Source: Candidatus Roslinia caecavium (lineage in GTDB: Bacteria; Bacillota; Clostridia; Monoglobales; Monoglobaceae). Taken from it: a stretch of DNA of 64,000 bases. The notes under the pieces are model-generated. The model had not been told where the DNA came from. It ran no database searches and saw only the letters and a program-made list of their open reading frames with translations. The position numbers were made by a program, and so were the translations under genes. Shown here piece after piece: positions 17,207 to 25,012 of this stretch (positions are counted from its first letter, which is position 1; each line of letters begins with the position of its first letter). The stretch spans positions 1 to 64,000 of the forward strand of contig CAJFTO010000008.1 of the NCBI GenBank assembly GCA_904419955.1. Reading direction: 5' to 3'.

Positions 17207-17671
17207 ATGCAAAATAAAAAACATTCGATACTATTCATCTGCCACGGCAACATATGCAGGAGCCCGATGGCGGAATTCGTGTTAAAACATCTCGTAAAAC
17301 AAATGGGCGTCGAGGACGATTTTTATATCGCTTCGGCGGCGACGAGTTATGAGGAGATAGGAAACGATATACATAGGGGGACCCGAAAAAAGCTTAAAGA
17401 AGAGGGGATCCCGTTTGAGAAACGAGCGGCGGTCAGGGCTACCAAGCAGGATTACGACGATTACGATTATTTGATTGTGATGGATAGATATAACGTAAGT
17501 AATTTAAGCCGAATAGTCGGCGTCGATAAGGAAGGCAAGATAAAAATGCTGCTCGAGTTCGCGGGCGAGAACAGGGATATCGCGGATCCGTGGTATACCG
17601 GGAACTTCGACAAGACCTACGACGACGTGCTGCGCGGCTGCGAAGGTCTGCTCAGGTTCTTAGGATATTAG
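17207..17671 (+). CDS. Low-molecular-weight protein-tyrosine phosphatase
   Basis: 154 residues. The CX5R phosphate loop is Cys12-Arg18 in FICHGNICRSPMAEF, and the acid catalyst is Asp in IADPWYTGNF near the C-terminus. It acts in the cytosol on phosphotyrosine or phospho-arginine proteins (YwlE and YfkJ are the Bacillus models); which of these cannot be told. ATG 17207 follows GGAGGAAG. Confidence 0.92.
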   Translation: MQNKKHSILFICHGNICRSPMAEFVLKHLVKQMGVEDDFYIASAATSYEEIGNDIHRGTRKKLKEEGIPFEKRAAVRATKQDYDDYDYLIVMDRYNVSNLSRIVGVDKEGKIKMLLEFAGENRDIADPWYTGNFDKTYDDVLRGCEGLLRFLGY

Positions 17672-17761
17672 AAAGCGGGGACGCCGGGCTATATGTAAAT
17701 ATCATAATATAAACATAGCAAAAATCTGAGCGATTTTGTAAGACTTTGTTCTATATTGATA

Positions 17762-17790
17762 TTGCGTCGTAGTTTAAGTCGTTATATAAT
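17762..17790 (+). promoter_or_regulatory. Promoter of the HAD-DUF1275 pair
   Basis: TTGCGT (17762-17767) and TATAAT (17785-17790) with 17 nt between. Confidence 0.5.
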
Positions 17791-17832
17791 AGTTACGGTT
17801 TAATCGACTAAACGCTGAATGGAGTGAATTTA

Positions 17833-18642
17833 ATGGGCATATTCGACGGCTATCTGCTTGTCAGCGACATGGACGGCACTTTGTTTGACGACAATAAAGA
17901 GGTTTCCGCCGAAAATAAGACCGCTATAGAGCGTTTTATGGCGGGCGGCGGAAAGTTTACCGTGGCGACCGGAAGAATGAGGCTTGCGGTGGAACGCTAT
18001 TTTAGCGAGATTACAATAAACGCTCCGGCGGTCATGCACAACGGCGCGCTCGTCTATGATTTTGAAAAGGATAAGGTCATATCCAAAAAATTTATCGAGC
18101 GGGATCGCAAAGAGACCTATAAGCGGATATATAACGACCGCCCAGATCTGGGTATAGAGGTGTATACCGCGGACGAGCATGTTTACGTGTACAGAAACAG
18201 CGTTCAGAGCGAGCGTTTTAAAAATAATATTTATCCCGTCAGCTATTCTATGCCGGAGAGCGTATGGGACGAGGACTGGCTTAAGATCTTGCTGCTCGGG
18301 GATAAGAAACTTCTCGACGACTTTGAGCCGATATTTAGAAGCAAGTATGATTCCGGATACGCGGTGAGAAGCGGCGAGGATTTTTTTGATATTATGGCGA
18401 ACGGCGTTTCAAAGGGGATAGGCGTCGATAAGACTGCCGAATATCTTGGGATATCGCCGGATAAGGTCATAACCGTAGGCGATAATATGAACGATCTGTC
18501 GATGCTCGCGAACAGAAAACTGAGTTTCGCCGTAGCGAACGCCGAGGACGCGGCGAAGCGGGCGGCGGCTATGGAGGCTCCCGACAACAACAGCGCTCCG
18601 ATCGCGTATATTATAAATAAGATCGAGCGCGATTTTATTTAA
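17833..18642 (+). CDS. Cof-type HAD-IIB phosphatase
   Basis: 269 residues. Motif I is VSDMDGTLFDDNKEVS, motif II lies in FTVATGRM, motif III lysine near ISKGIGVDKTAEYLG and motif IV is TVGDNMNDLSML, all in their usual order with a C2 cap between. It hydrolyses sugar phosphates or similar in the cytosol; the substrate is not predictable. ATG 17833 is favoured over GTG 17824 because GGAGTGA sits 8 nt before it. The DUF1275 gene follows after 16 nt. Confidence 0.9.
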   Translation: MGIFDGYLLVSDMDGTLFDDNKEVSAENKTAIERFMAGGGKFTVATGRMRLAVERYFSEITINAPAVMHNGALVYDFEKDKVISKKFIERDRKETYKRIYNDRPDLGIEVYTADEHVYVYRNSVQSERFKNNIYPVSYSMPESVWDEDWLKILLLGDKKLLDDFEPIFRSKYDSGYAVRSGEDFFDIMANGVSKGIGVDKTAEYLGISPDKVITVGDNMNDLSMLANRKLSFAVANAEDAAKRAAAMEAPDNNSAPIAYIINKIERDFI

Positions 18643-18658
18643 CTAACGGAGACGAGTT

Positions 18659-19351
18659 ATGGAAAAGTCGCAGAATAGTATAAACGGGCAGATGTCCGAG
18701 AATTTTATAACCGCGGTATTTCTTACGCTTTCCGGCGGATTCCAGGACGCGTATACATATTGTCTGCGCGGCGAGGTCTTCGCCAACGGACAAACCGGAA
18801 ACATCGTTTTGATGAGTTCGTATCTGTTTAAGGGCGACTGGCTGAGCGCGTTGCGTTATTTTATCCCGATCTGCGCTTTTGCCGTCGGTATTTTCTTAGC
18901 CGAGACCGTAAGGCGGCGGTTTAAGTATTTAGAGACGCTGCATTGGCGGCAGATAATCTTGATCGCGGAGATTCTTTTGCTGTTTACGGTCGGTTTTATG
19001 CCGGTTAGCGTAAATAACCTTGCAAACGCCGTTGTCTCGCTGGTATGCGCGATGCAGGTGCAGACGTTCAGAAAGGTGGACGGCCGGGCGTATGCGAGTA
19101 CGATGTGTATAGGGAACTTAAGGAGCGGCGTGGACGCGCTGTGCGCGTATCTGCACACCAAAGAGAGAGCGTCTTTGGACAGCGCGCTTGAATATTTCTT
19201 CGTGATATTCCTATTCGCTGTCGGCGCGGGGCTTGGAAGCGTGTTTACGGGCGCGCTTGGGCAATACGCTATAATTATCTCGTGCGCGCTCTTAATGATA
19301 AGTTTTTGCATTATGTTTATAAACGGCAGAGATGAAAAGGGAAAGCGGTGA
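18659..19351 (+). CDS. DUF1275 (YoaK-like) membrane protein
   Basis: 230 residues with about six hydrophobic helices. The family signature is at the start, LTLSGGFQDAYTYCLRGEVFANGQTGNIVLM, followed by a second conserved block MQVQTFRKVDGRAYASTMCIGNLRSG. Members are inner-membrane proteins of unknown function, sometimes proposed as transporters. It is probably co-transcribed with the HAD phosphatase. It converges with the SOD-like gene, with a hairpin between. Confidence 0.9.
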   Translation: MEKSQNSINGQMSENFITAVFLTLSGGFQDAYTYCLRGEVFANGQTGNIVLMSSYLFKGDWLSALRYFIPICAFAVGIFLAETVRRRFKYLETLHWRQIILIAEILLLFTVGFMPVSVNNLANAVVSLVCAMQVQTFRKVDGRAYASTMCIGNLRSGVDALCAYLHTKERASLDSALEYFFVIFLFAVGAGLGSVFTGALGQYAIIISCALLMISFCIMFINGRDEKGKR

Positions 19352-19466
19352 GTGTACGCGTCTTTAAAAATAATATTAGACGAGGCGTGAGCGCTAATTA
19401 GAATTTTCAAGCCGATAGGATAAAGAGTTATTTGCATCCGGATTGTATATGGACGTTAAGATCGAA

Positions 19467-19492
19467 CCGCCGCCGTATATGGCGGCGGCTTT
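19467..19492. terminator. Bidirectional terminator between DUF1275 and SOD-like genes
   Basis: CCGCCGCC (19467-19474) pairs with GGCGGCGG (19481-19488) over a 6-nt loop, then CTTTA; the minus-strand side is followed by TTCGAT. Confidence 0.65.
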
Positions 19493-19496
19493 AAAG

Positions 19497-19964
19497 TTAT
19501 ACGGGCTCGATTGCGCCGCACGCGATCTTTTCGCCGGACGCGCCGCTCGGCTGAGCGCGCATATCGTCCGGGTATGCGTGTACTATCACAGTCAGACCGA
19601 TAATGTCGGATATTTTGAATCTGTCGGTTAGAACGCGCATATACGCGCGGCCGCCGTTTTCAAACAGCGGGGGCAGATCGCCCGCGTGGCGCGGGTGTTC
19701 GCAGCCGTTTGGATTATAATGCGTAAGCGCGTCCGCAAATTCGTCCGCGGCGTTTCCGGAGCAGCTTTTTCCGCTGTGTATATGGAGCGCGAACACGCCG
19801 TTTTCGCATTTCTTGCCGGAATGAGGCAGCCCGTGCAGGTCGGCTGTTACCATGACCCCGGCGTTTACCTGCTTAAAAGTTACTTCGCCTTTTATATTTG
19901 GGTATTTACTTGAACCTTTTATAGAGGCTTTGGCTTTTTGGAGTTTGTTTTTAAATAAAATCAT
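19497..19964 (-). CDS. sodC: Cu/Zn superoxide dismutase-like protein without signal peptide
   Basis: 155 residues. Copper ligands His61, His63 and His129, bridging His82, zinc ligands His90, His93 and Asp96, and the disulfide pair Cys68/Cys149 are all in place (ALHIHSGKSC, HYNPNG, EHPRHAGDLPPL, VIVHAYPDD, KIACGAIEPV). The residue aligned with the substrate-guiding Arg143 of human SOD1 is Lys146. Bacterial SodC is normally exported; here the N-terminus MILFKNKLQKAKASIK shows no hydrophobic core, so a cytosolic product is predicted. Superoxide dismutation, or copper binding only, are both possible. The CHRD/SOD-like fold makes the family assignment firm. The gene converges with DUF1275 and faces away from the secreted repeat protein. 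Confidence 0.85.
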   Translation of the reverse strand: MILFKNKLQKAKASIKGSSKYPNIKGEVTFKQVNAGVMVTADLHGLPHSGKKCENGVFALHIHSGKSCSGNAADEFADALTHYNPNGCEHPRHAGDLPPLFENGGRAYMRVLTDRFKISDIIGLTVIVHAYPDDMRAQPSGASGEKIACGAIEPV

Positions 19965-20093
19965 TTAAGATACGACCTTTCTTAATTTTTAGCGCTTAGA
20001 CAAGCTCCGTAATTAATATATGACGATGCGGAGGGGTTTGTTAAACCGTGAAATTTGACTGCGTAAAAATAAAAATAAAAAATTAAAAAACAT

Positions 20094-20118
20094 GGAACTT
20101 TATTTTGACTTAAACGTC
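20094..20118 (+). promoter_or_regulatory. ECF-sigma-type promoter
   Basis: GGAAC (20094-20098, as TGGAACTTT) and CGTC (20115-20118, as ACGTCTAA) are 16 nt apart. This is the classic extracytoplasmic-function sigma layout seen in Bacillota, unlike every other promoter in the window. It lies 153 nt before the secreted repeat protein, giving a leader of roughly 145 nt. No ECF sigma gene is in the window. Confidence 0.6.
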
Positions 20119-20270
20119 TAAGATGATGTAAGTAAAAAGCAAATGTTTTAAGTTTATACTGATTTTATTGCGGTATAGCTTAAACAAAACCGAAGAAATA
20201 ACTTTTCGGAGCTTTATGTGTTATACATAAAACTAATAAAATTTATAACTGTTTAGGAGGATGGTTTAAA

Positions 20271-21806
20271 ATGATGAAGAACACAAAGAAAGTTATCGCG
20301 TTGATTTCAGCAGCGGGCATGCTGTCGAGCGGGGCCGCGTTCGCCGCGGAGGATGTAAATAATCAGGATATTGCGGCAAACGACGTTTCGGCGACGGTAG
20401 AGGAGCAACCGCGCCTTAGTTATAACGGAGCTACTTTAAAAGGAGTCGAGGCTGTAGACGTAGACGGATATAAGTTCCTTCCGCTCAGAACCGTGGCCGA
20501 GGGGCTTGGATTCGAGGTAAATTGGGACGACGCAAGCCAGAGCGTCACGCTTCAAAGAGGAGCGGTCTCCGCAATGTTTGCGATCGGTTCGGACAGCTAT
20601 TCATACCTTAAAACGGCTCCGGTAAGCCTTGGAGCGGCGCCGACTCTGGTAAACGGCGATACGACTTATGTGCCGGTTCAGTTTTTCAGCGACGTCGTAG
20701 GAGTTAAAGTCAACGCTAACGAAGACGGAACGTACGATGTAATCGATATGGCTGTTGTTACGGTTAAGTCTGTAAATACCGACGGCGAATACAAGAGCAT
20801 GGTTGTAGACGACGGTATGAGAGGCGAAGTCATCGTTTACTTAGCGGACGATACCGTTATTACTAAAGACGACGGTACGGCGGCTTCGATAGAGGATATA
20901 ACGCCTGAGACGACCGTAAAGGTTCAGTATTCCGAGGCGATGACGATGAGCATACCGCCGCAGACGACTGCGATAGCCGTAGAGATCCCGGCGATCGGAA
21001 CAGAGACCGACGGAGAGCAGGAAGCGAGCGCCGTTAAAACGGTTACCGTAAATTCTTTGGTAGACGGAGAAAACTACAGCGGAGTTAACGTAACCGACCC
21101 CGACCTTGGCGAAGTGATAGTTCTGTTCGACGAGAATACCGCGTTCACTAAGAACGGCGAGGCGGCGAGCTCCGAGGACGTTGCAGAAGGATCGGTAATC
21201 GAAGTCGAGTATTCGCCCGCTATGACGGCGAGCATGCCGCCGCAGACGACTGCGGTAACGGTCAATATCGTAGACGGCGAGAGGGTTGACAGCGTAGAAT
21301 TCAGCGGCGAGATAGTATCGGTTGACGAAAACAGAGTGACTATAAACGAAAGCGGCTCCGAGCTTGTTCTTAACATAAACGACGATACCGTTATAACAAG
21401 AGGTAACGACAAGAGAGTATATGGAATAGACGATCTGAGCGTAGGAATGAATATCACAGGTTCTCGCAGCGCGGCGACGACCAAAAGTATCCCCCCGCAG
21501 GCTTCGGCTCTGACGATAGAGATTCCCGTAACAGAGGATGAAAACGCAGAAACAGCGGCGGACGTAGCTTTTGAAGGCGAGATCGTATCTATAGAAGAGG
21601 ATCGCGTTTTGATCAGGGAAGCCGACGGAAACGAGGTTAGGCTCATAGTTTCGGACGAGACCCAGATCACAAAGGGTAACGACAAGAGAATATATAAGAT
21701 CGACGATCTAAGCGTCGGTATGAAGATAACCGGTACTCACAGCGCGGCTATGACGTTTAGCATACCGCCTCAGACCGCGGCTGTCACAATCGAGATAGCG
21801 GAATAA
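20271..21806 (+). CDS. Secreted protein with copper-amine-oxidase N-domain and four SIPPQ repeats
   Basis: 511 residues. A signal peptide is clear (KKVIALISAAGMLSSGAAFA, cut near residue 25). Residues about 48-160 form a Cu_amine_oxidN1-type stalk domain, with FLPLRTVAEGLGFEVNWDD and TYVPVQFFSDVVG. Then come four repeats of about 80 residues (162-240, 254-333, 341-419, 432-510), each a beta-rich unit closing with a motif like AMT-SIPPQT-A-TIEI (SIPPQ at 227, SMPPQ at 321, SIPPQ at 406 and 497). Repeats 3 and 4 are closest to each other. There is no LPXTG, S-layer or membrane anchor, so it is likely released or wall-associated by charge; the protein is acidic. The stalk domain is widespread in Clostridia and is not evidence of amine oxidase activity. 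ATG 20271 follows AGGAGG. The ECF-type promoter suggests envelope-stress control. Function unknown. Confidence 0.85.
   Translation: MMKNTKKVIALISAAGMLSSGAAFAAEDVNNQDIAANDVSATVEEQPRLSYNGATLKGVEAVDVDGYKFLPLRTVAEGLGFEVNWDDASQSVTLQRGAVSAMFAIGSDSYSYLKTAPVSLGAAPTLVNGDTTYVPVQFFSDVVGVKVNANEDGTYDVIDMAVVTVKSVNTDGEYKSMVVDDGMRGEVIVYLADDTVITKDDGTAASIEDITPETTVKVQYSEAMTMSIPPQTTAIAVEIPAIGTETDGEQEASAVKTVTVNSLVDGENYSGVNVTDPDLGEVIVLFDENTAFTKNGEAASSEDVAEGSVIEVEYSPAMTASMPPQTTAVTVNIVDGERVDSVEFSGEIVSVDENRVTINESGSELVLNINDDTVITRGNDKRVYGIDDLSVGMNITGSRSAATTKSIPPQASALTIEIPVTEDENAETAADVAFEGEIVSIEEDRVLIREADGNEVRLIVSDETQITKGNDKRIYKIDDLSVGMKITGTHSAAMTFSIPPQTAAVTIEIAE
20754..21800 (+). repeat. Four in-gene repeats encoding the SIPPQ units
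   Basis: Coding repeats of about 235-240 nt. Units 3 and 4 share long stretches at DNA level (for example AACGACAAGAGA and GACGATCT), which points to a recent duplication; units 1 and 2 are more diverged and alike in the GEVIV strand and PPQTTA motif. Confidence 0.75.
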
Positions 21807-21850
21807 TATTGCCCAATAAAAACCTTCATAAAACATATAAGACTGTTAGG

Positions 21851-21880
21851 ACGGCGCGGCTTGATCCGCGCCGTTCGATT
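21851..21880 (+). terminator. Terminator of the SIPPQ-repeat gene
   Basis: ACGGCGCGG (21851-21859) pairs perfectly with CCGCGCCGT (21866-21874) around a 6-nt loop; the downstream tract TCGATTATTTT is T rich. Confidence 0.75.
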
Positions 21881-22156
21881 ATTTTGCGGGTTTGTAGACT
21901 TTAGAGAAAGTTTTACGTTTTTACAGATCGCGGTCGACGGAGATTTCAGAGCGAGTCGCGGCGCGCGGGAGAATAAAAACAGGACGACGCTTAGACGTTT
22001 GAATAGAAATAACGGACAGTTTAAAGTTAAGCAAGATCTTCGAGCTCCTGACGGAGTTTGCGGCGAAGTAAAAGAACTGGGAATGTCAAAGCTCATTTGG
22101 TTTCGGACGATAAGTCCGAGCGGCGCCCCTTTTATTATAATTTTATATTTCAAGGG
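21881..22156. other. Intergenic stretch without a supported gene
   Basis: Open frames exist on both strands but none has a ribosome site or a convincing protein. I see no further signal. Confidence 0.5.
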
Positions 22157-22185
22157 TTGACAACGCTCGCTGTTTCTGTTATAAT
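22157..22185 (+). promoter_or_regulatory. Perfect consensus sigma-A promoter
   Basis: TTGACA (22157-22162), 17-nt spacer, TATAAT (22180-22185). It drives the small acidic protein at 22239. Confidence 0.82.
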
Positions 22186-22211
22186 GTTACAGAAATGTTA
22201 CAAAACATTTC
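22183..22211. promoter_or_regulatory. Operator-like direct and inverted repeats over the start site
   Basis: An 11-bp direct repeat (AATGTTACAGA at 22183-22193, AATGTTACAAA at 22194-22204) overlaps an 8-bp perfect inverted repeat (GAAATGTT 22192-22199, AACATTTC 22204-22211, 4-nt centre). A further ATTACAAAG follows at about 22219. Repeats at one-helical-turn spacing on top of the start point suggest a repressor site. Confidence 0.5.
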
Positions 22212-22238
22212 AAAACCATTACAAAGAAGGCGAGTCCG

Positions 22239-22697
22239 ATGGAAAATTTAGAGAAATTAGACGATCTTTTGGAAAAAACGATATCCGAATCCGAGAGCGA
22301 AAACTTAAATGCTGAGCAAGTCGAAGCCGAATCGGATAAAATTCGTTCGATCACATTAATAATGATTGATAGAATCGAAAAAGATCTTTCAGAAATGATC
22401 GCCGATTCAGAGCGTTCGTCCGGTATAGCGTTTGGCGACGCGGCGGAGACAATAGACGTTTCGGATACGCGCGAGCCTTCCTCTGCGGACATTGAGATTC
22501 CGATCGATCGTATTGACAACAGAGCCGCTGAGATCGAGGCGGAAAGTTTAAGGCATAGCTACAGAACGATCGAGATAATATCGTCGCTGAGCGAAGATAT
22601 GGCGGATTACGAAGGATCGGGCGACGGTCTACCCGCTAAAAACAGCGATTTGCCGCCTATTGAGGACAGCGTAAGACTTATAAGAATAAAAAACTGA
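22239..22697 (+). CDS. Acidic hypothetical protein
   Basis: 152 residues, rich in Glu, Asp, Ser and Ile, with no Cys or Trp and no membrane segment or signal peptide. Residues 1-60 are strongly helical with heptad-like spacing (ENLEKLDDLLEKT, LIMIDRIEKDLSEM), so a coiled coil is likely; the rest is low-complexity acidic with IDRIDNRAAEIEAE helix and a loose tail. ATG 22239 has AGAAGGCGAG ahead. It is a single-gene unit between a perfect promoter with operator-like repeats and a strong terminator, so it is tightly defined and probably regulated. I do not recognise the family. Confidence 0.72.
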   Translation: MENLEKLDDLLEKTISESESENLNAEQVEAESDKIRSITLIMIDRIEKDLSEMIADSERSSGIAFGDAAETIDVSDTREPSSADIEIPIDRIDNRAAEIEAESLRHSYRTIEIISSLSEDMADYEGSGDGLPAKNSDLPPIEDSVRLIRIKN

Positions 22698-22781
22698 TTT
22701 AATTGGCGCTTATTCTATTAATCAATTAAAAAATTAATTGATTTAATATATTTGATTTAATATTTTTAGGGCTGAGGGATC

Positions 22782-22826
22782 GCCTTGACGCGAGCATGAT
22801 ATGCGTCAAGGCGGTTTCTCTTTTTA
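22782..22826 (+). terminator. Terminator of the acidic-protein gene
   Basis: GCCTTGACGC (22782-22791) pairs perfectly with GCGTCAAGGC (22803-22812), followed by GGTTTCTCTTTTT. Confidence 0.85.
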
Positions 22827-22873
22827 TAAAATATAGAGTTGACCGGCTCTAAGACGCGCGATTTAAAATACGG

Positions 22874-22903
22874 TTGACAAAGATCGTGGTTTCGTGATAT
22901 TTT
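22874..22903 (+). promoter_or_regulatory. Promoter of the MATE transporter
   Basis: TTGACA (22874-22879) and TATTTT (22898-22903), spacer 18 nt; -10 box weak. Confidence 0.45.
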
Positions 22904-22990
22904 AAATAGGCTTTGCTTGCAGCATGAGCTTGGACTGAATATAAGCGAGGCGATAGATTGCAGAAATAAATATGGGACGGAGGAATAAGC

Positions 22991-24340
22991 ATGAACGATT
23001 ATTTAATAAAGCGGCCGGTTTCAAAGGTGTTTTTTCATTATTTGATCCCGGCTATCTGCGCGACAATGGTAACGTCGATCTATGTGCTTGCGGATACGAT
23101 AATAATAGGTAAGTTTCTTGGGAGTACGGCTATGGCCGCGCTCAATATCGTTCTGCCGGTGTTTAACGCGTTCTTTGGCATCGGGCTTTTATTCGGCGTC
23201 GGCGGATCGGTTTTGATGTCCGTTTTCAGGGGCGGAGGCGACTTTGAAAACGCTAATAGGTATTTTACGGCGGCTCTTATTCTAAACATAGCGGTCTGTA
23301 TACTGCTATTGATATTCTCGGTCGTGTTTATGGAGGATATAGCCGTATTTTTAGGGGCTACCGAGGAGACGAAGCCGTATATCATGGATTATCTTCCATA
23401 CATCGTGTGGGGTATAGGCGCGTTTTTCATGTCCTCGTTCCTGCAGACGTTCGTGCGCAACGACGGAGCGCCGAGACTGGCTATGGCGGCAGTGATAGCG
23501 GGCGGAGTGACCAATATAATACTCGACATAGTTTTTGTGTCTCCGCTTGGAATGGGGATGTCCGGAGCCGCGCTGGCCACGGTCATAGGCACTAGTCTTA
23601 CCGTCTTGATACTTATCGCTCATTTTTTTACTAAGAAAAACGGATTGAGATTAAACTTTAAAGGGATAAAGCCGGCGCATCTTAAGAATATAACAGTAAG
23701 CGGATTTGCGAGTTTTTTAATAGAGATAACCGAAGGGATAGTGATATTAATATTCAACGCCCAGCTTCTAAAATATATCGGCAACGTGGGAGTTACGGTA
23801 TACGGCATAATCTCTAACACGGTGATCGTCGTCATGTGTCTTACTAAAGGAGTAAGCCAGGCGGCGCAGCCGGTTATCTCCAATAATTACGGAGCCGGGC
23901 TTATCGACCGCGCCAAAAAGGCGCAGAGCTTAGCCGTAAAGACCGCTGCGATCATCTGCGGCGCGGTTTCGCTGATAGGATTGATAGCGCCGAATTTGTT
24001 TACATGTATCTTCTTAAATCCGGACGCACAGATATTGTCTATGGCGCCGACCGCGATACGGATATACTTTGTAAGCATGATCTTTCTTGGAATAAACATG
24101 GTTTATATCAGCTATTTCCAGTCGGTTATAAGCCCGGGAAAGTCGCTGCTCATATGTATGGCGAGAGGATTTGTTTTAAGCGTGCTTTTCGTCGAAATAC
24201 TGCCGCTGTTTATGGGCGAGTTGGGCATATGGCTCGCTATGCCGCTTACGGAAATTATCACTTCGGTTATAATAGTGTTTCTGGTTCGCGGGGAAAAGCT
24301 TTCATACGCGGAGCCGAAAGAGCGTTTGGAAGACGATTAG
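22991..24340 (+). CDS. MATE-family multidrug/sodium antiporter
   Basis: 449 residues with twelve predicted membrane segments. The first and second MATE halves are seen at VFFHYLIPAICATMVTSIYVLADTIIIGKFLG and GFASFLIEITEGIVILIFNAQLLKYIG, with the conserved QPVISNNYGAG loop in the second half. Such carriers expel cationic compounds using sodium or proton gradients; the substrate is not predictable. ATG 22991 follows GGACGGAGGAATAAGC. It stands alone. Confidence 0.92.
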   Translation: MNDYLIKRPVSKVFFHYLIPAICATMVTSIYVLADTIIIGKFLGSTAMAALNIVLPVFNAFFGIGLLFGVGGSVLMSVFRGGGDFENANRYFTAALILNIAVCILLLIFSVVFMEDIAVFLGATEETKPYIMDYLPYIVWGIGAFFMSSFLQTFVRNDGAPRLAMAAVIAGGVTNIILDIVFVSPLGMGMSGAALATVIGTSLTVLILIAHFFTKKNGLRLNFKGIKPAHLKNITVSGFASFLIEITEGIVILIFNAQLLKYIGNVGVTVYGIISNTVIVVMCLTKGVSQAAQPVISNNYGAGLIDRAKKAQSLAVKTAAIICGAVSLIGLIAPNLFTCIFLNPDAQILSMAPTAIRIYFVSMIFLGINMVYISYFQSVISPGKSLLICMARGFVLSVLFVEILPLFMGELGIWLAMPLTEIITSVIIVFLVRGEKLSYAEPKERLEDD

Positions 24341-24527
24341 CGCTATCTTTTCGGTTAAAACGCTGAAGATGTAAAAGTAAGACGTTTGTAAAATTTTGGC
24401 GTGGAATTTATAGTTTTGATTAAATACAAACGGCGTATAATAGAATTTTGTAGTATTTTGTTAAGAATGATCAAAGCTGCGTAAAATTCTTTTGTGAATT
24501 TTCTTTGATTTCCACCAAACAAAATAC
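24341..24527. other. AT-rich intergenic stretch after the MATE gene
   Basis: No gene or clear terminator recognised. Confidence 0.5.
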
Positions 24528-24556
24528 TTGTATAAAAATAATTGTAATGATATACT
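24528..24556 (+). promoter_or_regulatory. Promoter of the pncB leader transcript
   Basis: TTGTAT (24528-24533) and TATACT (24551-24556), spacer 17 nt. The transcript would have a leader of about 450 nt that includes both copies of the tandem element. Confidence 0.5.
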
Positions 24557-24654
24557 TGTATTATGTCAAACAACGGCTGTTTTTAAAGGAAAACGAAAGA
24601 TTTAATAAGCTAAACAGTCAAATTTTATCCGACCGGAGAAGAGGGAATATAACC

Positions 24655-24831
24655 TGAAAGTTCCTTTCACGTTAGCCTCCGGCAGGATTAGAGCGCCAGC
24701 GCGAAATTTTCCTCTCATAATATGCTCGGAAACGCGCATGGGCGTATAATAATCTCTTATCATTTCTTGCCCTGCGGATAAGAGAACTTTCATACCTATT
24801 TGCGCCGACGCAGGGCGGCGGAATGGAGATT
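24655..24831 (+). repeat. Tandem structured leader element, copy A
   Basis: First of two near-identical units 181 nt apart (start to start). Visible pairings: TGAAAG/CTTTCA around a 3-nt loop at the 5' end; GCGCG/CGCGC extended by TTCC/GGAA and by CGCC/GGCG; CTCTTATC/GATAAGAG; and GCCCTGCG, lying in that last loop, complementary to CGCAGGGC downstream. The CTTTCA near 24788 could also pair with the 5' TGAAAG, so alternative folds exist. The unit ends GGCGGCGGAATGGAGATT. Confidence 0.75.
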
Positions 24832-24835
24832 AACG

Positions 24836-25009
24836 TGAAAGTACCTTTCACGTTAGCCTCCGGCAGGATTAGATTGCCCGCGCGAAATTTTCCTCGCATA
24901 TGCTCGGAAACGCGCATGGGCGTATAATAATCTCTTATCATTCCTTGCCCTGCGGATAAGAGAACTTTCATACCTATTTGCGCCGACGCAGGGCGGCGGA
25001 ATGGAGATT
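24836..25009 (+). repeat. Tandem structured leader element, copy B
   Basis: About 96% identical to copy A, with about six substitutions and a 3-nt deletion in a hairpin loop. The clustered changes near 24873-24881 turn the CGCC/GGCG pairing of copy A into GCCC/GGGC with the same 3' strand, so the helix is kept in a shifted register. Its 5' hairpin is longer by one pair (GTGAAAG/CTTTCAC). Its end supplies the ribosome site of pncB. Confidence 0.75.
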
Positions 25010-25012
25010 ATT

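Noticed and set aside
21074-21685. Minus-strand open frame inside the SIPPQ gene
   Set aside because: Shadow frame rich in Ser and Thr; no start signal.
24602-24971. Minus-strand frames in the tandem repeat (MKVLLSAGQ...)
   Set aside because: The 3-nt difference keeps a frame of about 46 codons, but no ribosome site stands ahead, the frame breaks between copies, and the plus-strand RNA structure explains the sequence better.
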